Below, in pieces: positions 11,701 through 21,100 of a stretch of 64,000 nucleotides of DNA; position 1 is the first letter of the stretch; each line of letters begins with the position of its first letter. The notes under the pieces were generated by a model. That model ran no database searches. It saw only the letters and a program-made list of their open reading frames with translations, and was not told the origin of the DNA. Source of the DNA: Semisulcospira habei (Eukaryota; Mollusca; Gastropoda; Semisulcospiridae). Position numbers and translations under genes: made by a program. The DNA lies in NCBI GenBank assembly GCA_036245525.1, contig BTPG01000001.1, positions 223,533,418 through 223,597,417 on the forward strand. Reading direction: 5' to 3'.

Positions 11701-11859
11701 ACCCAGTGCCCCATCAACCCGCCATACAAAGAAGCATGCTACCTCCGGAAACATGATCTCTTGGCTAAACCCTCATGCGTCCAAGTTGAAGCTGAATCTT
11801 TGCCGTCTGAACATCATCCCACTGTGCTCCCGAGCCAAGCTTCTCCCCCTGGAAATTAG
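2747..11859 (+). CDS. FTSJ1: tRNA (cytidine/guanosine 2'-O)-methyltransferase FTSJ1, last five exons (partial, 5' end outside window)
   Basis: FTSJ1 (yeast Trm7) transfers a methyl group from S-adenosylmethionine to the 2'-O of anticodon-loop ribose at tRNA positions 32 and 34, working with THADA/WDR6-type partners in the cytoplasm. Exons seen: 2747-2800, 3381-3483, 4846-4929, 5347-5450 and 11665-11859, all with AG/GT borders. They join to 540 nt, 179 codons plus TAG, in one frame. Exon 1 here encodes [10 protein letters not shown] ending in VAK, the catalytic Lys. Exon 2 starts [14 protein letters not shown]. The catalytic Glu codon is split between exons 2 and 3 (NSSIE). Later landmarks are [27 protein letters not shown] and the Pro-rich tail ([12 protein letters not shown]). 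The Rossmann-fold N-terminal part, with the first catalytic Lys and Asp, lies left of the window. The last intron (5451-11664) holds a DIRS insertion starting about 10 nt after the donor. The match to vertebrate FTSJ1 is strong along its full visible length. Confidence 0.95.
2814..3002. repeat. Family A (GGCGCC) hairpin element, damaged
   Basis: TTAA-bounded copy of family A: outer arms GCAGGAGATGGAT and ATCCATCTC, inner arm GGGTAGTGCCAGATTAGCTT. The inner right arm is mostly deleted. It lies in an FTSJ1 intron. Confidence 0.7.
3082..3215. repeat. Family A hairpin element
   Basis: The inner palindrome GGGTAGTGCCAGATTAGCTT / AAGCTAATCC..CACTACCC is flanked by decayed outer parts. It lies in an FTSJ1 intron, 170 nt before the 3381 exon. 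Confidence 0.6.
3529..3800 (+). repeat. 34-bp tandem repeat, 8 units
   Basis: Eight head-to-tail copies of a 34-bp unit (GATACGTACCTGGACCTG followed by TTTTCAGTTAACTCCT) begin at 3541, 3575, 3609, 3643, 3677, 3711, 3745 and 3779. One internal C/T difference and a changed last unit are the only variants, so the array is young. Each unit contains GTTAAC. It begins 46 nt after the 3381-3483 exon donor of FTSJ1. Confidence 0.95.
4388..4488. repeat. Family A hairpin element (inner palindrome)
   Basis: Inverted arms AGTTCAAGGGGGATGCCAG / GGCATCTCCCTTGAACT around GGCGCCAGAGGCACC, without clear TTAA ends. Confidence 0.75.
4492..4705. repeat. Family A hairpin element, full length with TTAA ends
   Basis: TTAA at 4492 and TTAA at 4702 bound the element. 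The long palindrome centred near 4625 has arms TGATAATTCAAGGGTAGTG / CACTACCCTTGAATTATCA, nested inside a second arm pair (GGAGATGGAT / ATCCATCTCC). It lies in an FTSJ1 intron. Confidence 0.85.
5460..5620. repeat. DIRS copy 2 left inverted terminal repeat
   Basis: It reads TTTGTTTTCTCAAAATACAT, then CGATGACATTACTACTAGG, then sequence complementary to 9700-9830. It begins about 10 nt after the FTSJ1 exon ending at 5450; the donor GTGAGTGGG is kept. Confidence 0.85.
6480..6720 (+). pseudogene. DIRS 5' ORF, Cys-rich zinc-finger-like segment
   Basis: A run of paired cysteines reads [13 protein letters not shown], then [10 protein letters not shown], then [20 protein letters not shown] copy 3 has a counterpart near 51900-52080 (CTQCGDF, VCLPCSGC, CAVCATWLEERWSQLW) with breaks. 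The spacing suggests a metal-binding domain near the start of the gag-like protein. It belongs to a decayed ORF (about 5842-6807). The domain is not assigned to a named family. Confidence 0.5.
7060..7200 (+). pseudogene. DIRS reverse transcriptase relic (N-terminal fragment)
   Basis: VSLVPKPDD, a stop, then WRSVF correspond to the LLAPKPGGKWRPVID segment of DIRS copy 4, the fingers region of the RT. Downstream no YxDD palm motif is readable, so the polymerase is destroyed in this copy. Confidence 0.5.
8300..9415 (+). pseudogene. DIRS tyrosine recombinase relic
   Basis: The N-terminal core-binding fragment appears near 8350-8700 ([19 protein letters not shown]). The catalytic domain starts near 8780 ([20 protein letters not shown], holding the first catalytic Arg). 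[18 protein letters not shown] follows near 9080-9130. The C-terminal AHKVR...[10 protein letters not shown] and [11 protein letters not shown] segments are readable near 9210-9320 only by switching frames. Several frameshifts make it inactive. Confidence 0.7.
9525..9866. repeat. DIRS copy 2 internal complementary region and right terminal repeat
   Basis: The complementary region (about 9525-9620) reads AGTAATGTCATCAGGAATG, AAACAAATGAATTTTTCTCT and CTTACCGATCACATTACT: the reverse complement of the left end fused to that of the right end. The right terminal repeat follows (about 9690-9866), mirror-imaging 5460-5620. Confidence 0.85.
9867..10746. other. Gene-free part of FTSJ1 last intron
   Basis: No exon is seen. 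It holds a diffuse palindrome (about 9935-10020) mixing family G (GGATACGCCATGTATCCGG) and family E (CTTGTGCATG, GCAGCCACCAGTACTGT) motifs, a CA-rich microsatellite at 10421-10461, and AT-rich sequence. Confidence 0.6.
10747..10835. repeat. Family E (GCATGCAGCCACCAGTACTG) hairpin element
   Basis: TTAA at 10747 and 10832 bound a palindrome with arms GTGCATGCAGCCACCAGTA / ACTGGTGGCAGCATGCAC around AACAGT. Other copies lie near 14992 and 41756. Confidence 0.8.
11340..11385. repeat. Family D half-palindrome
   Basis: GCTGGTCTGTGATTTTGGAC followed by ATTAAGGCTTATGG is one arm of family D; the second arm is not recognisable. Confidence 0.5.
11410..11614. repeat. Family A hairpin element, full length with TTAA ends
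   Basis: TTAA at 11410 and 11611. Centre GGCGCCTCAGGCGCC, arms TTCAAGGGTGGTGCCAGAAT / ATTCTGCCACCGCCCTTGAA. The right end lies 50 nt upstream of the last FTSJ1 exon. Confidence 0.85.
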
Positions 11860-14800
11860 CTACTGAAGTGGACGATTGTGTATCGAGGAGCTTTGATCGT
11901 TGTCTCCACATAGCTGTTGTCACGATGCACCCAAGCGTCAGTGAGACCTTCAATATCCTGAAAGAGCAGAGGGTGGGAAAAAGCTGAAGAGTTTGTGCTG
12001 AATCTGGTATGTTCAGTAGAACCTGCTCTAAGCCATGACTCTTCCCCAGTAGCAAAACGTCTTCGGTCCCACAATGGCCTTGCACGGGCCCACTGCAGCT
12101 GTCTTGGACCCAAGGACCTTTGCCTACTGGGTTATGACAGATCACCTGTCCTTAACTCTTTGCTTACTAAGTGCTAAGTAATTCCTTTGTATTATGTACT
12201 GTGCCAATAATTAATTTTGTTAAAGAGTTCATCTCTGGATTCAGTGTGCATGCCAACTAATGGCTTCTAAGGACACATTCATCACTAAAAATACCAAGCA
12301 CATGCACTGCAAGCGAACCTTGGCTGTGCAGATCTCTCCGCCAAGTTTTCGAGGGGAAATAATCTCACAGCAGCTGAAGTCGACATCCATAGGCAAAAAA
12401 GGCGCCAAGCACTACCCTTGAATTATCATGGTCAAGCCATCTCCTGCTGTAGGGATCTGAGGCTAAAAGGGTTAAGACCACTTTTTTCTTGCAAAAAAAG
12501 ACGGTCGCTCAAAGCAGATGCTACTTTACCATTATCGCTGAAGAGTGTCAGCTGCATTATGTTTAGGCAGAATTCTACCCAGAGAAAATCTATGCAGTAT
12601 GAATCCACCAATGTAGATTTGTGCTGTCGCCATTTCTCCCAGAAGTTTCAGCTGGTTGGATGCAAGCCTGTCTGGATTTACACTAGGTGGATTTATGCTG
12701 GGCAGATTTAGGAATCAAAAGGATGAATTTGTGGTGCAGCAAAATTACACTTGGTTGATTCACGGGTGGATGGAGTCATAAAGGGTAGATTTTCACTGGA
12801 TAGATTCATGCTGCAAAGATTAATGCCGTAATATTACAAAGTTGAAACCTTTTCAGTGTTCCTGTATCAGTGTGATCTGCTAAGCATGATTTTAGTGCAT
12901 TATTTCCTTTTTCAGCACATCTAGCAATATTAGTTGTTTAGATCTATGAAATAATCATGGCTTTTAGTCACTCTGAGAGTGGACAAAGAGAGTGGACACA
13001 ATTTCTGAGTGCTAAAGTTGACTTCCGAGGACTACACAATAAATGTGACAGATTGACCATGATAGGCTGTGCTCGAATAGCATGGCACCTAGTGGCACAA
13101 AACTGATCTATCATCACCCTTGGTTGATCCATAACTTCTTGTAGCCTGTTAGGCTTGAGTGGACTAATGAGTACCTGGGTACACAATAAGAAGACTACAC
13201 GTTTTCTTATTTATGAGTACTAGAAGTTGCATATGCATGTATGATGTACACACATCCAAGCAGTTGTTCAGTAATGTACTGCTAATTGAAGCACTGTGTA
13301 CACTCATGAAATATTGTTTGCTTTTTAATAAATCTGCAAGAGCGACCGGGATGAGAAAGGGGGTGGTTTGATAACATACTTGTCAAGCTGCTGCAATACC
13401 GTTTGCTTTTTTTAACCCATGTCATACTGAGGCTAAAAGCTTCAAATTTGTACGCTGCCCTATGCAAGCTACATTATAGTACGTACAGATAAGGATATAG
13501 ACCAATGGCTTTAGTTCAAGGGTAGTGCCAGAATAGCTTGGTGCCTAGAGACGCCAAACTATTCTGGCACTACCCTTGAACTATTTTAATCAAACTTATT
13601 TCACACACTGGTGTATTTCGAATGATAAGGGTTAAAGCATGCATGTTTGAAATGTTCACCCCCTCCCAGCCCCTGGACACATCCTTTGTTTCTGAGCTCT
13701 TTGTTCATTCAGTGATCAGTGATCCAAAGTCAAACCATCCAAAGAACACAGATCAGCAAATTAGTCTGAGCAAGAGGTATAGATCCTCATGAGCCCCCGC
13801 TGGCACTTCAACTGCAAGAGACATAGATCCTCAGGAGCGCCTGTGGGCGCTCATGAGGATGTATGTCTCTTGCAGTTGAATCTCGTTCACTACCCAGTGA
13901 AAGGTTTGGTACAGTGAACATAAGAAATAACAAGATGTCAAGGCACCCAATGTTTCTTAACTCACTCAGCCCAACGGCCGTATTTCCCAAATTTTGGAGG
14001 CGTCATCTAATGACTAGGCACCAGTTGCAGGAGATGGATCAACCATAATAAATTCAAGGGCAGTGCCAGATTAGCTTGGCGCCGACAGGCGCCAAGCTAA
14101 TCTAGCACTCCCCTTGAATTATCATGGTCGACCCATCTCCTGCTGTAGTGCGTCAGGGCTGAATGGGTTTAAGTTTGTCATAAACAAAGCAATCCACATG
14201 GAAACCGTGTGGTGGGGAAGTCCGAAAAAAATGCATATAAGTGTGACTGCATTATAAATGAAGTCGACTGTATCATGTTTCATAGTACACATGCAGATAC
14301 AGTCAACTTTGCTTATGAATAGGTCGGATATAACAAGTCGATGTAACAACACTTTTATACTATAGTGGTTATTGACAACACTCTTTCTCTGTAAATTACT
14401 TTGCATATTACAAAACTTTGGCTATTACGTTACTCACTCATTTGTGTATTTGTAAACTTTGTCCTTATCTGTATATATTTACTGCATATGTTCAAATTCT
14501 AAAGTGCTGAAAACCATTTTGGAATAAGTGCTATATAAATACACATTATTATTACTATTATTTTATAACAAAAAATGGGTGTCTGGGTGATTTGTTATAT
14601 CTGAAGTTCACTGTATTTTGATGTGTTCTTGCGTGTGTGTGTGAGTGCAAGTTGTGTGCGTGCATTATGAATATGCATTCGCTGTTTAAGTGTGTGTGAC
14701 TTTGATCCCCACAAATGCATATTTTGCATGAGAACAAAAAGTTTAAACACTTGGACACTGTAATAAATAATACTTTTAGTTGTTTGCGTACGTGGGTATG

Positions 14801-15930
14801 AGTGCGTTTGATACACAGAAAGATGTAGCAAAATATACACAATCACACACATGCACACGTAGCGACACACGCAGTCATGTTAATTTAATATACACATATA
14901 CATTCTCAACAAAAAAGTCCAATTGTTCACACAAACCAATATATTTGCATTAATTCACAGTGAATAATGTTTGACTGTGTGAACATGGCAATTAACACCC
15001 TTGTGCATGCAGCCACTGTAAACAGTACCAGTGGTCGCATGCACAAGGGGGTTTCATTTTGTTGGTAAAAATGGAAGGTACCGGTGGTGTGCATGTTGAT
15101 CACAGTACATAAAAAGTGTCTTTAAATTCTTTTTTGGTTATAAAAATCAGAAGACAAAACAAGAGGACTTGACAAAGTTGATAAGAAATAAATCCCAATT
15201 TAGCCCATTGGCTGTCCACAGCTCTTTTTGTTAAGGTGATTCCTGCAGGAATCACCTCACCAAAAAGCGCTACAGATAACCAAAAAGTTAAATATACATG
15301 TACCAGCAGTGCCCAAAATATGGTAATGTATGGGCAAGTAATGCTCAGGATGTGCTTCGAAAAGGGAAGCCAACTGTTTTCCATGTAATACACACAGAAA
15401 AACTGAAAGGTGTTTATAAAAAGGACAAAAAATTGTATTAAATAAATATGATAGACCACTTGATAAAAAAAAAGTGTCTGTCTTTTTACCCAGGCCATCC
15501 TACATCACCACTACCCCTTGTTAAAAATAGAACATGGAAATGCCCGCACTCCTACCAAACCAAAAAATAAAAAAATTGCTCCCACACTTCAAAAAAGAAC
15601 GCCCCCCCCCCCCCACCCCCACCTCCTACGACCCCTTATTCCCCCACCCCTGGCCCCTCGGGCAGAAATAAGTTTATTCTGTTACTCCCTAACCTCTTCT
15701 TCTTCTCCTGCCTGCAAGCCTGGATATGAAAAATGACGGCAAAATTCTTTGTACCGATTGCGGTGGCTGCCTCCCACGGGTGCACGCGTGAGATCGGGAT
15801 TGCTTCGCAACGACACGTCAGAGTTAGTTGATGAAGGGATTTCTATACTGATTGTGCTACTGTAAAGCATAGTCATCCGCATGATGTTCAGACACATCAA
15901 CGGTTTGTGTTCATCGTGCTGAAAGTCGAT
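11856..15930 (-). CDS. Unrecognised protein, two 3' exons (partial model)
   Basis: Two exon-like segments splice in frame. Exon 15694-15930 is exactly 79 codons, with acceptor TTGTTTGCAG before IDFQHDEHKPLMCLN and donor GAG|GTTAGG after QAGEEEE. Exon 11856-11957 is 34 codons, with acceptor CTCTTTCAG before DIEGLTDAWVHRD; it ends RYTIVHFSS and TAA. Both borders are phase 0, and the pieces read like ordinary protein without low complexity. I do not recognise the family. The TAA (11856-11858 on the complement) overlaps the FTSJ1 TAG (11857-11859), so the two genes would be convergent and overlap by their stop codons. AATAAA occurs on this strand at 11575-11580. Upstream exons are not settled; 17440-17649 and 16536-16609 are weak candidates. 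The rival view is that these are chance ORFs in intergenic DNA. Confidence 0.4.
12401..12475. repeat. Family A half element
   Basis: Only the right half remains: GGCGCCAAGC, then CACTACCCTTGAATTATCATGG and the CCATCTCCTGC arm, ending with TTAA at 12472. Confidence 0.75.
12476..13411. other. Gene-free stretch
   Basis: No supported gene. At 13056-13150 a badly decayed family A palindrome can be made out (GACCATGATAGGCTGTGCTC, GCACCTAGTGGCAC, GGTTGATCCATAACTTC). The rest is AT-rich. Confidence 0.5.
13412..13635. repeat. Family A hairpin element (CATACTGAGGC subfamily), TTAA ends
   Basis: TTAA at 13412 and 13632. Subfamily ends read CATACTGAGGCTAAAAGC and GTATTTCGAATGATAAGG; inner arms TTCAAGGGTAGTGCCAGAAT / ATTCTGGCACTACCCTTGAA. 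Close relatives are at 17118, 22745 and 44561. Confidence 0.9.
13766..13890. repeat. Family B (ATAGATCCTCATGAGC) hairpin element
   Basis: AACTGCAAGAGACATAGATC is mirrored by ATGTATGTCTCTTGCAGTT around CTCAGGAGCGCCTGTGGGCG. A second half copy (GCAAGAGGTATAGATCCTCA) stands just to its left. Confidence 0.8.
13957..14172. repeat. Family A hairpin element, full length with TTAA ends
   Basis: TTAA at 13957 and 14169. Double-nested palindrome centred on GCGCCGACAGGCGC, arms AAGGGCAGTGCCAGATTAGC / GCTAATCTAGCACTCCCCTT. Confidence 0.85.
14173..14991. other. Gene-free AT-rich stretch
   Basis: No gene is supported. The stretch is AT-rich with GT/CA-rich patches (about 14630-14690 and 14820-14870). Confidence 0.6.
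14992..15055. repeat. Family E hairpin element
   Basis: TTAA at 14992. Arms ACCCTTGTGCATGCAGCCAC / GTGGTCGCATGCACAAGGGG around TGTAAACAGTACCA. Confidence 0.8.
15198..15290. repeat. Family C (CTGCAG-centred) hairpin element
   Basis: AAGGTGATTCCTGCAGGAATCACCT is the centre (arms of 12 nt each side), with longer decayed arms TTGGCTGT and ACAGATAACCAA. Confidence 0.75.
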
Positions 15931-16021
15931 CTGCAAACAAGTGATGAATATGAACGATAAATGGTGAAGAATGAACATGTACGAGAAATGGGAATATGAT
16001 GGCATACAGTATGCGGGCATG

Positions 16022-16095
16022 GCAATGCCTGTGTGCTGGTCTGTGATTCTGGACCTTTTAACTCCCAGCGGCAAGGTACAAAATCACAATGGTAA
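16022..16095. repeat. Family D hairpin element
   Basis: GTGTGCTGGTCTGTGATTCT and AAGGTACAAAATCACAATGG are the decayed arms. The centre reads TTTTAACTCCCAGCGGC. Confidence 0.55.
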
Positions 16096-16202
16096 GCGCA
16101 GGATGAATCAGCACAATGATGTAACTTCGAAGATGATAGACAAATAATTATTATGTTATTCATGTTATGACAAGGTACACTTGTTACGGTGATGAACTGT
16201 TA

Positions 16203-16278
16203 TTTGAGATGTACCGCATCTGGATATGTGGCATAACACCGCATATGGTCCAAATACTACATGTCTCAAATGTGTTAA
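16203..16278. repeat. Family G hairpin element, decayed
   Basis: GAGATGTACCGCATCTGGAT, GTGGCATAACACCGCATATG and CATGTCTCAAATGTGTTAA resemble the family G arms at 21896-21975. It ends with TTAA at 16275, next to the family B copy. Confidence 0.55.
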
Positions 16279-16282
16279 CCCT

Positions 16283-16489
16283 TTAACCTTCTTCTTGCAC
16301 ATGCTGTGTTTCGAAAATATTTTTTCATTTTATGCCGAAGAGACCCAGCCATCCAAGGAATGTGAATTCAAAGTGGTGTTAGCTAAAGGCATAAATCCTC
16401 ATGTGCCCCCACAACTGCGGGGCCCTATGAAGATCCATGTCTCTTGCAGTTGGACTGTGTTCACTTTTTCTGGGCAGTCAAGGGGTTAA
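16283..16489. repeat. Family B hairpin element, TTAA ends
   Basis: TTAA at 16283 and 16486. Palindrome GGCATAAATCCTCATGTGCC / GGCCCTATGAAGATCCATGT around the ACAACTGCGG loop; the end reads GGGCAGTCAAGGGGTTAA. Confidence 0.75.
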
Positions 16490-16837
16490 CAGCCTGTGCA
16501 TGCACTGAGTTTAGCACAGACACAAAAATAGTCACCTGTAGACCATCATGATGTACTTATTCGCAAAGGCATGATCGACCCAGAGGACGGAGACAACAAA
16601 TTCATGTACCTATACATGTAGATCATGCAATATTACACAATGATGCACAAAATATTTCAAGCTTGTGCACACACATACAAAACATATACACATGCACACA
16701 CACACTATATCCCAAAGATGTAATTATATTGTACATAATTTTACCTAGCTGTATACATATCTGCAATGGACAGTTTCAAGTTTAAAGTTGACAAACAGTA
16801 CACACATATCAATGCTGACAAGCAATACACTCATTTC

Positions 16838-17050
16838 AACGCCTTCCCTGCCAATAGACGTACTTTTTGTTTCCGACATCTGTGTTCACTGAACGACTAA
16901 AACCAACTGTCCAAAGAACATGGACACAAAGTGATCTCGGCAAGAGGCATAGATCCTCATGAGCCCCCGCAGTCGCGGGGGGCTCATGAGGATCTATGCC
17001 TCTTGCAGTTGGATTGCATTCACTTTTTTTCTGGGCAGTGAAGGGGTTAA
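16838..17050. repeat. Family B hairpin element
   Basis: Near-perfect arms AAGAGGCATAGATCCTCATG / CATGAGGATCTATGCCTCTT around CCCCCGCAGTCGCGGGGGG. It ends AGTGAAGGGGTTAA (TTAA at 17047). Confidence 0.9.
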
Positions 17051-17117
17051 ACATGACAACAGACACAACATTTCTTCACATGGGCCTTCAAAGTGAAAGT
17101 GTACCACAAGCAATGCA

Positions 17118-17340
17118 TTAACCCATACCATACTGAGGCTAAAAGCGTCAAATTTGTGCACATATAATGCAAGCTACATTATAGTACTTGCAGATAAGGA
17201 TATAGACCAATGGCTTTAGTTCAAGGGTAGTGCCAGAATAGCTTGGCGCCTAGAGGTGCCAAGCTATTCTGGCACTACCCTTAAACTATTTTAGTCAAAC
17301 TTCTTTCATGCACTGGTGTATTCCGAATGATAAGGGTTAA
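17118..17340. repeat. Family A hairpin element (CATACTGAGGC subfamily), TTAA ends
   Basis: TTAA at 17118 and 17337. Inner arms GGGTAGTGCCAGAATAGCTT / AAGCTATTCTGGCACTACCC around GGCGCCTAGAGGTGCC. Confidence 0.9.
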
Positions 17341-17439
17341 GTATTTTCCGATACTTATAGTAGCCCAATGCCAGCTAAACCCCCTTGCTTCATCCTAAAT
17401 GCAAATGCCAGTTGTATAACCCCGCATCATCCCAAATGT

Positions 17440-17649
17440 GTGTGATTTCTAATCCCTATTCCACCCGTCATCACTCTGGTGGAAGACGGCTGTGTGCGGG
17501 CAGACTGCTGCCGACGCCAGCCTGAGGACATTTTCCTCACTGAGGAAGGATCGCCAGTGCTGCGTACTGCGATCAATGGCCGATGCTATTTCAGAAGAGA
17601 GACCTGCACGATCAACAGCAGCAAAAGCTGGCGCTAATAGAGGTTGTCC
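17440..17649 (-). other. Exon-like open stretch, strand uncertain
   Basis: The sequence is open on both strands. On the - strand, acceptor TTGTGATTTAG (AG at 17650-17651) is followed by GQPLLAPAFAAVDRAGLSS and continues open to near 17440. On the + strand 17446-17637 reads a Cys-rich peptide (VEDGCVRADCCRRQPEDIF ... INGRCYFRRETC) to TAA, but no acceptor is obvious. It is unlike the neighbouring hairpin repeats and has coding-like composition. It could be an upstream exon of the unrecognised - strand gene, though no donor of fitting phase is clear. Confidence 0.3.
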
Positions 17650-17681
17650 CTAAATCACAAGTAGGTCTGAAAATAAATGGA

Positions 17682-17885
17682 GTTAACTCCATTTCGGAAC
17701 GTGCATTTTGTTTCTAAAATCTTTATTCTTACACAACCCAAAGCCACAACCAAGGAATAGCAATACAAATTTGCTCTCAGCAAGAGATATAGATCCTCAT
17801 GAGCCCCCGCGACTGCTGGGGCTCATGAGGATCTATGTCTTGCAACTGGGTTGTGTTGAGTTTTTCTCTGAAGTGAAGGGATTAA
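17682..17885. repeat. Family B hairpin element
   Basis: Arms CAAGAGATATAGATCCTCAT / ATGAGGATCTATGTCTTGCA around GAGCCCCCGCGACTGCTGGG; ends near TTAA at 17682 and 17882. It overlaps the predicted LRRC34 3' end. Confidence 0.8.
17722..17727 (-). promoter_or_regulatory. Candidate polyadenylation signal for LRRC34
   Basis: AATAAA on the - strand, 430 nt past the LRRC34 stop codon. Position only; no cDNA evidence. Confidence 0.35.
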
Positions 17886-17914
17886 CATTTTCAATGGTTT
17901 CAGCCAATTTCGTG

Positions 17915-17995
17915 CCACCTGCAAGAGGCACAGAATCTCAAGAGCGCCTGTGGCCACGGTGCCTCATGAGAATATAACTGTCTCTTACTAGCAAA
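17915..17995. repeat. Family B hairpin element, decayed
   Basis: GCAAGAGGCACAGAATCTCA and GCCTCATGAGAATATAACTG are imperfect arms around GCGCCTGTGGCCACGG. Confidence 0.6.
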
Positions 17996-18156
17996 GTGTC
18001 ACCTATTCAATGCTCCCACTTTCGGATACCTATCCAGGGTTAATCCTTATGCTGGTACAAAGACACATGCTGTGGTGATCGAAAGAAACAATTCCTGAAC
18101 AATGCTTGAATGTTATGGGGCACCACCTACCATCTTTTACCTGATTTTTCTTTAAT

Positions 18157-21100
18157 TTAGAAAAAGGAGTCTACAGCAGCAAATGATTCCAATGCAGCAA
18201 GGGCGTTATCGCTACCCCCAAACCCACTATTCACCCTGATTTTGCCGCTGCGTGGGTTGTCGCCTCGGACTTGCCAGCTCGGAATGTCGTCTCCATAAAC
18301 TGGCGCATAGTAGTAATGCCTGTGAATCTGGTGGCTCAGCTCACAAAGGTAGGTCACCCCGTCAACAATGTAGGGCTGCACATCTGTGTCTCGAAGTTCC
18401 AAGCGATCTGTTTTGATGAGGTTGTCGAATGCCTGAAAAATTACCAAAAACAATGTAACACTTTGAGCCCTATGGATGCAATTCCCAAAAGTTCAAGTTG
18501 TCCTCTGAGGACTATATTATGGTTCAGGAGATAGTGCCACCATGGCAGTTCAAGGGTGGTGCCAGAACAGCTTGGCGCCATGCAGTGCCGAGCTATTCTG
18601 GCACCACCCTTGAACTATCCTAGTCAATCCATACCTTCATCTAGTGTGTCAGGGCTGAATGGATTAATCTCTGCCATTTAACATGATCATCTGGAAATAA
18701 ACCACAGTAGCCTCTGTATGACGTGCTTCAGGATATCACAGACTCTGGATCTCATGTAGATGTTTGGTGAGCAAAACATCTTTGGGCTGACACTGGCATT
18801 AGTTCATGCAAAAGGCATGAATGGGCTATCAAAGGCTGAAGGTGGCATGAGGTGCTTATGCTCACTGGGTGATTTTCTTCACAAGTACTTGAGAATTATG
18901 AGCACCATCTTAACGTGACTTCAAACAAGGCAAATAATTGTATGGCTGGCAGAAGCCATGTTCAACTCTAGTTGATCTTTAAAAATGAGAAAGGCACTCG
19001 ACAAAAAATAAGACTATCAAGCACAACCCTTAAACTTTCATGACTGAGCCATCTCATTCTGTAGCTTATCGGGGCAGACTGAGTGATCCAAGAACTTACA
19101 ATGCAAGCAGGTTCCTCCAGGCGGTTCCCCCAAATGTACACGTTGGTGAGAGTTGAGTTCGTCTTCATAGCATCCGCAATCGCGCACAGTCCTGCACTGC
19201 CAATGTTGTTGTAGACAATCACAAGGCTGAAAAAAATAAACATCAGCACACACATTAGATTGTTGGAAAATCTAAGCAAAACGTGTGTGTTTCGCGTAGA
19301 GTTTTAAACAATCTAAAAGGGCCATTAACTCATTCAGCCTGGCGCACGTATTTCCCAAATTTTGGAGGCGTCATCTAATGACTATGCTTCAGTTGCAGGA
19401 GATGGATCGACCATGATAATTTAAGGACAGTGCCAGACTAGCATGGCGCCGACAGGCGCCAAGCTAATCTGGCACTACCCTTGAATTATCAAGGTCGACC
19501 CATCTCCTGCTGTAATGCATCAGGGCTGAATGAGTTAAGCATCGAAAGATATCTTATACCTTAAGCCAGGAATGCTTACAACTTACCACCGTAATGTAGT
19601 GTTGAAAGTGGCCAGTGCTTCAGCAATGTGCATGGCGCCATCATCCTCTAGTCGGTTGTAGCCCAGATCCAGAGTTTGAATGGCTGTGTTCAGCTTCAGT
19701 ACCTTGGCTAGTTCCTTCACTCCATCTCTTGTAATGCGATTGCTGCAGAAATACAATAGATATTGTTAGGAAATGAGAAGTAGCTAGGTAAAAACTGCAC
19801 ATTTTGCCGAAAACAGTGGACCAAAAGCCTGTTCAAACATGCAATATTGCATGTTTGTTCAGGCTTCTAAACCACCATTTGTGTCAAAACATGCGTAGTT
19901 TTTTACCACCTTCGGATTTATGGAAATCACCTATTATATATACCACCATGGGATGACAGCCAGAAGAAAGATGACTTTGCTACTGCTTTTGAACCAAAGT
20001 GACAGACACATGTGAATATCAAGGGTTGTGTAAGAAATGTGAAATCCAGACCCAAAAGGTGACTGCATGCCAAGGGTGCAGAACTCACGAAAGAACCCGC
20101 ATGGAGAAAGAAAGATGCTTAGAAATGACAGTTACAAGACCACTATGTTGTAACTGTCATTTCTAAGCGTGTTTCTTTCTCCATGGGTTTTTAATTTAAC
20201 CCTTTTCATCCTGATACACGATTGCTTGAAATAAATTTGACTATCATCACTCAAGGGTGGCCCCAGAATAGCGTGGTGCCTCAGGTGCTAAGCTATGCTG
20301 GCGCCACCCTTGAACTGAAATGGTGGATCTATCTCCTAATCTGCAACAGAGCCTTCATAAGATAATAAGCAAATTTTAAAAATTCATCCTCAAGATGCAG
20401 TGAATTAAAGGTTGCGTAAATGCCATATGTGACTTCATGACTGAAGACACCTTCACTAGCCGGTAAGTTTGTAACCCTAACAATATTGCTGGCAAAAATA
20501 AAAGATCTGCCTACCAGCTAAGATCCAGGTATGTGAGGGTGAAATTCTCCATGAGGTTTTCTGCTATCCGAGTCATTCCAAAGTCTCGCATGTCGTACTT
20601 CTGTAGGTGAAGCTCCTCCAAAGTTTTGTTTACCTGTTGATGCATGGAAAAAGAACAACAATCAAATCAATTCAATTTCTTTAACCCTGTTCATTTTTAT
20701 ACACTATTGCCAGAAATGAATTTGACTATAAAAGTTCAAGGGTGGTGCAGAATAGCTTGGCGCCTGAGGTGCCAAGCTATTCTGGCGCCACCCTTGAACT
20801 AAAATGGTTGATTTATCTCCTCATCCGTAAATGTAGCCTTCATATGACAACAAGCAAATTATTTAAAAATTCAGGCTCAGGATGTAAGGAGTTAAAAAGC
20901 TAAGTAACGAGTCCTTAAATGCCAGAATAAAACACAATAGTTTTCTGCAAGAAATGGCATTTCATACCCTTAATCTAGTATAATTACAAAAGAACCAGTT
21001 TCAAGTGATCCCCCTTATCAGTAGCAGTAACAGTAGTACAAGCAGTTTATTTTTTTATGTTCTGAGCCATCTTAAAGAATTACCTTGAGCATTTTGGCGT

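Noticed and set aside
15518..15736. 72-codon proline-rich + strand frame
   Set aside because: Driven by a C-rich low-complexity tract (15601-15660), with no splice or similarity support.
16536..16609. Possible exon of the unknown - strand gene (VHEFVVSVLWVDHAFANKYI)
   Set aside because: The acceptor is weak and its exit phase (2) does not fit the 15930 exon (phase 0), so it was left out of the model.
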